This document shows, piece after piece, positions 55,238-64,000 of a DNA stretch of 64,000 nucleotides. This stretch comes from Kappaphycus alvarezii (lineage: Eukaryota; Rhodophyta; Florideophyceae; Gigartinales; Solieriaceae): NCBI GenBank assembly GCA_002205965.3, contig NADL03000629.1, forward strand, positions 1,612,001 to 1,676,000. The letters are read 5' to 3'. Positions within the stretch are counted from its first letter, which is position 1. Each line of letters opens with the position of its first letter. Under the pieces are notes generated by a model. The model did not search any database. It was not told the origin of the DNA and was given only the letters and a program-made list of their open reading frames with translations. The position numbers were made by a program, and so were the translations under genes.

Positions 55238-55885
55238 ATGTACCATACAGTACGCTCCTACCCTAACGTCAGACCTGCAAATACGTCAGCCACACTAATT
55301 TCGCCAATTTCGCCGTCCACTGGGACCAAAAAAGTGTTGCCAAGTGGAGAACCAGCCAATCAAAGTTCTTCACGTGGCATCCAAAAATCGCCGATCCAGA
55401 CCAATCCGAGACCATCTTCGACGACCAATGATAAATTGACAGCTGTCCCTACCGTTTCAGATTCAGGTTTCTCAACATCTTTTCAGTTGCTACTCAAGTA
55501 CAAGTTTCAGATCTTCCTACCGTACCTCGCCGACTACTGTCAGTTGTTGACCTTACAGTTCTTCGCGGCATTACAGCCGCTGGCAGTCGAAAAAGAGTCC
55601 TCTACGGCTGTGTAGCAAAACCGACCGCCTCCTGGCTGACAGAATGGGGGTTTAAAAAGACACGCAACGCCGCAAAAACCACACGAGTAAATTGTGTGAC
55701 GTCACGTGCAACGGGTTTAGAACTTTTCTTGACCACGTCAGAAGCAAAAAACACCTCAACTGCGTCCAAAACAAAAAGATCCCTTTACTGTACCGACTGT
55801 AAGTGGAAGGTTGACAGTCATTCGCATTTAAAGCGCCAACTATCTGGCAAAAATAATCTCAAGGTTGTCAGTAATAAGTGAGAGC
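55238..55885 (+). pseudogene. copia-3 gag region
   Basis: Frame 55238-55615 is Ser/Thr/Pro-rich with no firm motif; 55696-55881 has RSLYCTDCKWKVDSHSHLK, a Cys-pair with nearby His that may be a worn zinc module. Assigned by position between 5' LTR and integrase. Confidence 0.4.
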
Positions 55886-56219
55886 TAGTTTTAATTAGAT
55901 CTGGATCTTCCTTTTTGTTTTGAGTAAATTTAATTATCAAATTAATTGTGATTCTTCCTTGAAACTTGAAAAACATTGAAAACACACAACGTGAAAAAAC
56001 ACAAATTGAAAAAAATCACAAAATGAAAACAGAAAAACAAATTGAGAATTAAAAAATTGAAACATCAAAAGTTTACAGTGAGATGAAAAGCTAAAAGCGA
56101 AAAAATAATAGGCCATGCACAAAAAAGAGGACTTATAGTGCTACAAAAAAACTAAAAATGCACTTAATTTTCGAAGAATTAAATCACCATTAATTTGCAC
56201 TTGCAAAAGGGAATATTGA

Positions 56220-56801
56220 TGTGATTTTCGGTCAAGGGATTAGAAAGACCACAGAGTTGCAACAGTCTCTTGTAAACTGCGTCAAAGGTTATGTTGAGGA
56301 TAGCTTTCTCGCTGGTGATGAATTGAGGGCTCGGTTACTCGAGGTAACTTTTTTTTTGAGCGCTGGGCTACAAATCACACTGGATTTCCTCATAGAATGA
56401 AAGTGGATCAAGGTAGTCAATTTGTTTCCAAAGCATGAAAAGATTTGGTAAAATCGAATGGAATCAAAATCAGCCTATCTGGAGTTGAAATCCATAATTC
56501 TATTGGTTCCCGTGAACGTTATCATGATCCGTTACGCCGTATTTACCATAATATTCGCTATTCAGAACCAGACATTGAAATAGAACTCGCCCTACGTCTC
56601 GCGCTTAAGGCTATGAACGATACTATGAACCCAGAAGGACTGGTTCCATCGTTACTCGTCTTTGGAGTTTCGCCGAGGTTTCCGGCCATGAATAGCGATC
56701 TTCCGAATCAAATGGAACGAATGAGAGCGCTCCAAATGGCAAGAGCTGAAATGGAAACTATCACTTCAGAACTCAGACTCAGAACCGCTCTGATTTCGTA
56801 G
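56220..56801 (+). pseudogene. copia-3 integrase remnant
   Basis: MKVDQGSQFVSK (second catalytic Asp with DQGSQF, about 56398-56432), one stop, then KDLVKSNGIKISLSGVEIH and NSIGSRERYHDPLRRIYHN, where Glu of RERYH is the likely third catalytic residue. The 56445-56801 part is well kept, suggesting recent activity of the family. Confidence 0.75.
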
Positions 56802-57089
56802 CTTCCAAATACCGCTCATCACGAACTTAACATTGGAACTAAAGTTCTAGTTTATCATGAAACGCCCAAACCTAAGTGGATAGAACCCTACAAAATCACG
56901 AAATTAATGACAGACAAGTCTTTATTGACAGAAATGGCGAGGAAGTGCAACAGTCACGCTCTCAAGTAAAATCATATTTGATGATCAAGTCGAAATAGTA
57001 GTAGAAGCTTGGCACTCATCAATTAAAAGGGTATACTCCAAAAATCTTCAACTCATTGACGTCAATCTCAATGAAGTTTTACACCACGA

Positions 57090-58510
57090 GATCCCAGATC
57101 CAATTTGGCTGAATTTCTGAAAGCGAAACAGAAAGAAATAGAAGGACTCGTTGAGAGAAATACCTAGAAAATAGTCGCTAGAGACGACATACCAAAGAAT
57201 GCTAATATCCTCTCTGGAAGATTCGTTCTGTCAATCAAAAATAAGAACACTGACAAAGAGATACACAAAGCACGGTTTGTAGTACAAGGTCATAGGGACA
57301 AAGAAAAGAAATATCTCGTACATGAAACAAGACTTACGCCAGCTTCCACACGCTTTTGGTTGCAATTGCTGCAATAGATGATTTCAGGATTTGGTCTCAA
57401 GACGTTAAACAGGCGTTTACAGTCAGCTCAAATTCTGATGCGCAAGGTTTACCTTAGACCAACCAAAGACTTTGGATTACCTGAAACCAATTACTCGAGT
57501 TACTGAAACCTCTTTACGGATTATCTCATTCAGGAGACTACTGGAATCGCACTATGAATTCACACCTGAGAAAGATCTCGGTATGACGCCAACCGATATA
57601 GATTCGCACTCTTCTCAAAGCATACTACGGAGAACTTCAGGGATTAGTTGGAACATATGTAGACGATTCTATACCCTGTGGCAACAATGAATTCGTTAAA
57701 TTGTCCCAAAAGACTCTTGATAAGTTTGAATCGAGAGAGGGAGTTCGATGACACTGTATTTGAAGGTGTCAGAGTCAAGAGAACTGATTATGGATTTGAG
57801 TTAAGTCAGGAACAGTATGTTAAGAAGTTACGCATTCGCCGATGGACGCTTCATTTTCTGAATTCAGATCTTTAAGGCATAGATTGGCTTGGTTAACACA
57901 TACAAAGCCTGAAATATGTTGTGCGTTAACATGGCCGCGCAAGTGACTGAAACCAAATTCTCAGTGGAAGCAATAAAGCAGTTGAACAAGTTGAAAGCAT
58001 GTGCAGAACAATCCTAGTTAGTCGCTTAAGTATTACAAGTTGGCAAAAACTCCATAAGATTGAAAGTTTATTCTGACTTTCATTCGCAAACAACGAAGAC
58101 AACACTTTCCAACTTGGATACATTGTTTTGCTCACTGACCAGACCGGAACTTGTAATGTGCTGAGTTATTCTAGTCACAAAGTCGCAGAGTAACTAGATC
58201 TGTACTAGGCGCCGAAGTATATGCTTTCGCTGATGCTTTGATATTGGCTACATGATTAAGCACGACCTTGAATCCCTGCTTGGAATCAAAATCCACTCTC
58301 AATGTTCACGGACTCCAAAAGTCTATTGATGTTAAACCAAGTGTTCCTACACTTTGGAAAACGCCTTATGATTGATATTAGTTCTGTAAAGGATGCATAT
58401 GCAAAAGAGAAATATCTATGTTGGATTTGTACGGACTGCGCACAACCCCGCAGACGCCTTCACGAAGTCGCAAAGTGTGATGAACTGCATCACAACAAGT
58501 AAGTGTGATC
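57090..58510 (+). pseudogene. copia-3 reverse transcriptase and RNase H
   Basis: KNANILSGRFVLSIKNKNT and KARFVVQGHRDKEK (RVT_2 start, about 57200-57310), then the catalytic GLVGTYVDDSIPCG (VDD at 57659-57667), then SQEQYVKKL. The RNase H end includes FTDSKSLLM (58302) and, after frame change, RTAHNPADAFTKS (about 58430-58470). Several stops and frame changes. Confidence 0.78.
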
Positions 58511-58580
58511 TACCTGTTCAACAATGGGTAATTCGTGACTAAGGATGGAGAAAACAATAGGTCAGGGCAAAGAGAGGGAG

Positions 58581-58993
58581 TGTGCAAATACAGGATACAT
58601 ATAATTTATTTATGTTCTATTTACAGTCCTGTAGTGTATTTTTGACCTTACTCCGATTTTTATCCTACGTAGTCTATATTTTCTCTATTCCATTGTACTA
58701 TTTGCGATGCCTGCTAGGACTGCTGTAGTTTAAGGGTCACTAGGGTTGTCCGCAGGATTATCCGCTAGGGAATCTAGTAATTAACTATTAGATGTGCTAG
58801 AGATATTGACGGCATCTACTGCCTATAAAAGGCCTAGCGCTTGGGCACTGAAGTAAAACATCATCAACAATTTTGATCTCAACCTACCCATCTGTTCTAC
58901 ACTTCAAAAACTTCTACAGTTTTTTTCAGACTCGCCGCTAACGCCGCCCGTCTGCTTTTTCTACTCTACTCTAACCCTTGAATTTTCGCGACA
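58581..58993 (+). repeat. copia-3 3' LTR
   Basis: Starts after the purine tract and ends CGCGACA, followed by TTTCG (58994-58998), the duplicated target. Confidence 0.9.
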
Positions 58994-58998
58994 TTTCG

Positions 58999-61050
58999 TT
59001 AGTTCAAATGTTTGTACGGTATGTTTTGTATTTCGTAATCAAATATTAATCTTTTGACCGCTATTGTAAGGTAGCAGATATATGCCCCTGGTCCAGCTAG
59101 TTGGTCTATATACACGCCTGTACTTCCGGGCCCTGGACCACGGAAAGACATCAGATTGTGCAAACACAACTTGGTCAAACACTTGTGGCTAACGAGCAGT
59201 GTTGTCACTTCTGCTCGCGCATCTAGAAATAAAAATGCCTTTAACGCCCTCCTGGCCTTTCGCAGCAAAGGATCATTCACGCAATTTTCATATACTGTAT
59301 GTACATACTGTACAGTACTGCGCAGTGCTGTGTATGATATTTGGACTAATTTCGGGGTGAGCGCACCGAATTACAGTAACTCACCCTATAGCTAGGAACT
59401 AACCGCATATATCGCAGCATTTCAGCGGAATTCGAGGGGAATGAGTTAAAACGGGCATCGCTATTGGCAACTGCCTTGACCCGTCGATGTCGTCACAGGG
59501 TCGCGGAGGCGCAGACCCGTTTCTGTTTTCTCCTGTCTTTCTCTCCAAACTCTGTTTAGATTCCCACCGCTGGAGGTGTCAGACGACGAAGTGAACTACC
59601 CCATCATTTCCCCCTAGTGGCGCCAAAATGATTGATGATTTTTTACTCATGTCCTAGAGCTTAAGTATCGTTGCGGTAACTAGTTTCTTTGATATCCTCT
59701 GCAGGATCTGACGAAGCAAGGAACTACCGGGATGGTTCATGTAGGCCACGTGCAGCGCGGTGCGCGACAAGATAGCCATAGCGATGGACGACCGTAGAGT
59801 GCACCTAATTCTCCAGTAAATTTAAGTGCGGAGACCGTGGATTGTAGTATGCAACCTCTCCGCAATGCGCGAGAGGAGACCTTCGACGAACAGGATCGCA
59901 GCGGGAGAGGGGCACCCAGTGAATCAAACGCCAGCAGTCGGAAATCGAAGTTGGGTGCAGGGGTGGGGTTGTCGGTGGGGGGAGCTAGGAGGCGGGCGAG
60001 CGAGGCTTTTTGGGAGGATTATAGCAAGACTGTTAGCTCGCGGCAGTTTGCGCCGACAATAATTTCTAATTTAGTGCCTAATTTCTATTGAGACAGCTGC
60101 GGAACTTATTAAGTAGTACTTTGCACTTCTTCCTCTGTCGGCCATGTTATCAATTAGAACGAATACTGGGTAAATATTCATGATCTCAACTAACTCATCA
60201 GTCCATTTCGTACAAGCTATCTATCATTAATGTCGTCCAAAAACAACATTGTACTCGCAATTGGGCACACGGGGGTCTTGAATAATACGTGAAACCATCT
60301 GGAAAGGACTCAGTCAGGCTTCGTAGTGGTTTCCTAATGAGATTCTCTGAGCGGCATGGACGACGGTAGCCTTGTTGATACAGGGATAGGGGCTACTTCT
60401 GAGCCATGGAGAGGTACGGTGGGCTATTGAGAGCCAAATGAAACTGTCGAGCGTCTCGTGGTGGTTGCGGGTGGTTCAGGTCAGCTACAGGAGCACTGTG
60501 AGGGTACTAAATGATTTTTCAAAAGGGAACATCGGCACTACGTTCCTTTTACAGAACAAATTCTGTGAAGCGGGGATTTCCAGAAGGAAATCCCGCTGCA
60601 GGCCTTGATCCATTCGCCCTCTTTTGTCTGTGAGCAGAGCGTCTTGGACCAGAGGGCTTTTTGTTCAGTGCCGTACTGGATACAACAGATCCGCACCTGT
60701 TCTGGAATATATCACAGTATTATACTCCTGTTTGGACTATTTTGACATAGAAGAGACATAAGAGTTGAGCGAGAAACAGGATTAATCTTATTTTCTCGCA
60801 GTAATTCTTTCCCCGTCCGTTTCTCTCCATTCTTTCCTTTTTCTTTTGTACAATTTTTTCGTTTCTCCTTACAGTATTCTTTTTCTTTTTCTCCTTTTCC
60901 TTCATGCAAGAACTACTGAATCCTTTCTTCTCTACCATTAACTTGTTCAGTCTTCTCAGGTTGTTTAATATTTTGGTCTATATATATTTATTCATACTCA
61001 ATATTCCTACATATGATTTCTGCATTAAATTCTCCCATTAAATTCTCCCT
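58999..61050. other. Intergenic with small frames
   Basis: A GTAC-type tract lies at 59288-59330. Plus frame 59837-60091 (84 codons, Ser/Arg/Gly-rich, ending FAPTIISNLVPNFY) sits in GC-rich DNA and could be a gene end, but nothing identifies it. 60540-60600 has two adjacent stem-loops. 60780-60910 is a polypyrimidine tract, which explains the Lys/Glu-rich minus frames there. Confidence 0.4.
60545..60596. repeat. Two adjacent stem-loops
   Basis: ACAGAA-CAAA-TTCTGT, then GCGGGGATTTCC-AGAA-GGAAATCCCGC (60570-60596, one G bulged). Confidence 0.7.
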
Positions 61051-61054
61051 TTGA

Positions 61055-62890
61055 ATGCGTCAGTTATTGATTTCCTCCGAAATACCAATTCACGCCATTT
61101 TTGATTCATCAAGCATTTCCAGGGATCCCGCCAATGCTTACTTGCAGTTCACCGGTAGCAAGAGTAAAGAAGTGAAAGAGTTCCTTTATACATATGTTGA
61201 TATTTTGATGCGAGTTAAGAGTGAAGAGGAGAAGGTTGTAAGCATTTTTTACTTATCCTTCTAATGACGCGAGGGTGAAATACAAAATATTTTTAAATTG
61301 GATGGTCCCCACGTGGATGGTCGTGACTAGAAACAAGTCCGCGAGTGGTTTTTCAAGGAAATCGAGAGTGATTTGGCCCAATGAGATGATTCGAAGTTCC
61401 ACTGCAGCCCGCGTGTACTTACTGCAGTTGTTCTGTTCGGTCGTTCTGGTATGCGTATGGTATGGGAAGCCAAGTTTCAACAACAACGCAAAGTACGGGA
61501 TATTCGCAAATCCGACACAGTCTACAAAACCCTGCCGTAATTTTTACCATCAAGGGACCTCATACTCTCGACTGTCTCAAGGATACTATTATGGAGTACG
61601 CGGAAAAATATGAGACATTCCAGTCGCTGGTTTCCCAGTCAGGGGACAGCTATACGAAGAAAGTAATCTTTGGAAGCGAGCATAACTAATTCAGACTGCA
61701 CACGAGTGCAGAGTAATTTGAGCCGTTCGGAGTGACTTCAGAGAACCGTAAGAGAAACTGGATAACCACTTCGAGAATCGGTTAGACGTGATAAAGTATC
61801 AACTAGAAAGTCTTGCCACGAATATTGAGAAGAACCAGTCGACAATTCCAACCATGGAGAAGTATGCTACTATTGCCATAAACCAGGGCATATTGCTAAT
61901 AGGTTTCCTGAGAATCTCCATCGAAACGCATCCCAATCGGAGCAAACTATATGGAAAATGTAGTCGTTACGGGCATCATGAGACCAATTGAGGGTCAAAG
62001 AATGATCATCGAGGGAGACTAATGGAACGAAAATAGAGCACAGAACCGAGCTGAGACCGCTAAAAATAGGTAAGAGAACGGTCTTGTGAACGCTGGACCG
62101 TTAACGTTACTGGTGAATCTGAGCAAGTTAGCATCACTAAAATGGATACGGAAGGTACTGTTATATCAGAGAAAACAAGCCTGGAGGATTTTATGCTACA
62201 TAATATCCCGGTACTCTCTTCATCTTGAACAAAGCGAAATAAGATATTAGCTCCACAGGTACTACTCTCCAGGAAGACGGGAAAAAAGAGGAAACGGTTA
62301 AACCGCTGCTTTCGATCTGGGACTGTTAGGCTACGTCGAAAAGTACGACATATTATCAGAGCTCGCTATTCTTCCATCCTGTATGAAATTCGGAAATTTT
62401 CTGAGAGGGGATGCTGAGAATATGACGAGGAAGTTGAGGAGAATCTTAAGGGCTGGGAAATCAAGTACTGGAAAAAAACCTTCTACTACATCCGCGGCCA
62501 TGGTCGCCACAAGTCTTAATCTTATTCCTACTATGGTAAAAGGGAGATATTTTCAGGAAAAACCGACTCCGCGGCATTGACAAATCTCATACTAGGAGAG
62601 ATGGTTGGAAACTGGGCCTCAAGACCCTCCCAAGCACTAGAAGGATAAACGTCGCAGATGGGACCGCGTTTCACTGCTTTTGCATTATCGAGGAAGTGTC
62701 AGTATTATTCGACAGGTTGTGGGTGAGTCTGGATTTACGCGGAATGCAGGGCCTTTATTTTGAAATATATAGGATGCCCGACAATCGAGCAATTAGGAAC
62801 TTGTATTGATCTGTGGAATTAAATTGTCTCAATCCAAATCGATAGAAAGCAATAAGATTACCTTTCGAATAGGACAATAGCCCACTCTGT
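61055..62890 (+). pseudogene. Ty3/gypsy gag and protease region, copy 2
   Basis: Gag start at 61055: LQFTGSKSKEVKEFLYTYV then DILMRVKSEEEKV, as in gypsy capsid proteins. A zinc knuckle lies in frame at 61865-61906: CYYCHKPGHIANRF, CX2CX4HX4 with the last Cys changed to Phe; CSRYGHHETN follows. 62325-62460 reads LGYVEKYDILSELAILPSC then GNFLRGD, the helix before protease, and 62600-62790 matches the protease piece at 41.9-42.1 kb (DGT-FH-like, ending GCPTIEQLG-like). Pol beyond the protease is absent: the sequence passes directly to repeat S at about 63.0 kb, an internal deletion relative to copy 1. Confidence 0.7.
61865..61906 (+). other. Gypsy nucleocapsid zinc knuckle (degenerate)
   Basis: Codons for Cys at 61865 and 61874 and His at 61889, followed four residues later by Phe in place of Cys. 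Confidence 0.65.
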
Positions 62891-62999
62891 GCGAGATAGA
62901 GATAGGGAGTGGAACGTTGGCCGTGCTGTTAGCAGGGTTCCAGTTAGTGCTTCCCTCAAATAGTATAAATAGATACTGCATACGCTGGCTGTACAGTAG

Positions 63000-63340
63000 T
63001 CACTAGTGCAATTTGGGACCATTCAGTACAGTACAGTACTTGTGCATACCGCAATACCTGCGTTTACCGCCGTGAGTTGTACAGTAGTTGGACTTACAGT
63101 AAGCACTGTAAAGTGGTACAGTCGATGTCCCCATGTGACCGAATTAGTGTCCCTGCTGTACAATGCAACATGTGGTACGTGCGGTGCGATGGTCCGTCCC
63201 AGGGATATATCATGTGCGGGGGCGGGGTTGGTCAGCATTAGTTGTCCGAATATAAGCATAAAAGTAGACCAGGCTGACCTCCGCGAAATACATCCATAAT
63301 AAAGGGTGGCCACGTCCATCACAACAAAGTTAGACAAGTT
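63000..63340. repeat. Repeat S, copy 2
   Basis: Matches 46825-47135. Starts with GTAC-rich sequence (63020-63125). Confidence 0.75.
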
Positions 63341-63520
63341 TTTTTGATCTAACTACCCCAAAACCGAGCTGTAAAACTCGTCGAGGAGAGCGATCTTCAG
63401 ACCCCGCTTCAGGGTGCACTGGAGAAGGTGACCAATTCCACCACACAAAGCATATTGTCTAACCTCATTTGACAAGCTACTGTACAAACTGGTTCACCAA
63501 TCCACTCTTGTTTCTGTTCC
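63341..63520. other. Spacer between repeats S and T, copy 2
   Basis: About 180 bp with no counterpart seen in 47136-48185 and no gene. Confidence 0.4.
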
Positions 63521-63524
63521 TATT

Positions 63525-64000
63525 TTATCGTATGCACAATACTTTTGGCCAGTTTATCGCATTCGTATTCTCCCGCTACGATGCTGTAATCAGCAGAAGA
63601 AATTGCTAGGAACGTAGAATTGACAGCGCAATAGATAATTCGAACAACACTATGATTCAATCAATCTCGTGTTCTCCTTTGAACGGCAATAATCTCAAGA
63701 AACTCGTGCTACTTACTTAAATCACGAAGAAGACAAAAACTCAACAGAAACCGAAACCGGGAAGTGTTAAGATTCAATAGATAATTGTGTCCATAGCGGC
63801 GTATTGTAAATCATTGTGTATCCTAGCAAAAGGCAGTTTTCCTTCACACTTTGACGGATAAGTTCCACTTGCACAAAAGTTCAAATTCGAGATTGCACTC
63901 ATGATCATCCAGTTCGCATCAATATTCAGGGAAGAAGCATGGAAGAGAAAATGCACTTGTACGGTGTTTTCAACACATTTTCGATTCCAGTATTCGTGAC
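63525..64000. repeat. Repeat T, copy 2 (runs off the window)
   Basis: Aligns with 48215-48690 to the last base of the window, so the repeat continues beyond it. Confidence 0.85.
63774..63956 (-). CDS. Conserved minus-strand frame in repeat T, copy 2
   Basis: 60 codons, aligned with the frame at 48697-48419 over SLNIDANWMIMSAISNLNF and CASGTYPSKCEGKLPFAR. After the shared core the two differ (HNDLQYAAMD against TKEYSNPPW) through a frame change. Confidence 0.35.
   Translation of the reverse strand: MHFLFHASSLNIDANWMIMSAISNLNFCASGTYPSKCEGKLPFARIHNDLQYAAMDTIIY

Larger units (their letters stand above)
54557..58993 (+). mobile_element. Copia-type LTR retrotransposon (copia-3)
   Basis: LTRs 54557-54972 and 58581-58993 flanked by the 5-bp duplication TTTCG (54552-54556 and 58994-58998). 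The right LTR starts TGTGCAAATACAGG after a purine tract AAAGAGAGGGAG (58569-58580), and both LTRs end CGCGACA. The internal plus strand holds gag-like, integrase, RT and RNase H remains. The LTRs differ at many positions (about 10 percent by eye), so this is older than copia-1 and copia-2. Confidence 0.9.

Noticed and set aside
60712-60938. Lys/Glu-rich minus-strand frames
   Set aside because: Direct result of a polypyrimidine tract on the plus strand; no domain.
1-64000. CRISPR array, bacterial operons, tRNA or rRNA genes
   Set aside because: No spaced direct repeats of CRISPR type, no bacterial gene layout, and no tRNA or rRNA signature found by eye.

Overview
This is a eukaryotic nuclear window, most likely from an alga and plausibly a florideophyte red alga such as Chondrus. 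The evidence is a plant-type class II DAHP synthase with one tiny 3' intron and a plastid-targeting-like leader, a nuclear actin-related protein (ARP6), compact genes, and a very heavy load of copia, gypsy, piggyBac and other retroelements. The organism assignment is inference.

Layout. 1-8.9 kb is the only gene-like part: a frame-broken Myb/SANT-like gene (about 1.14-2.44 kb), ARP6 (4.11-5.41 kb, +, one frame break), and convergent class II DAHP synthase (7.50-5.91 kb, -, with a 191-bp intron that restores the family C-terminus). 8.9-12.3 kb is a decayed piggyBac element. A copia element (copia-1, -, 12280-17332, TSD AGGGG) is inserted in its right end. After an unresolved stretch comes a second copia (copia-2, -, 19514-24870). 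24.9-30.9 kb holds a tail fragment of a non-LTR-like reverse transcriptase protein, copies of a dispersed repeat (here called R), and two decayed paralogues of an unidentified acidic-protein gene. 30.9-41.7 kb is an AT-rich desert with no supportable gene.

41.7-48.7 kb carries scattered Ty3/gypsy remains (protease, RT thumb, RNase H), a palindromic tandem repeat, a minisatellite and a U1-type zinc-finger pseudogene. 49.1-50.5 kb has a probable gene or gene remnant with two GATA-like zinc fingers followed by a PB1-like segment. 51.4-54.1 kb has two diverged RT-tail elements lying head to head. 54.6-59.0 kb is a third copia (copia-3, +, TSD TTTCG). 61-64 kb is a second gypsy copy whose 3' part is the same sequence family as 46.8-48.7 kb.

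Cellular roles: ARP6 belongs to SWR1-type H2A.Z-depositing remodellers; DAHP synthase opens the shikimate pathway in the plastid. Nearly everything else is mobile DNA, mostly broken by frameshifts and stops. No tRNA, rRNA or CRISPR was seen. A recurring GTAC-rich palindromic motif built on TGTACAGTACTGTACA is scattered across the non-coding parts.
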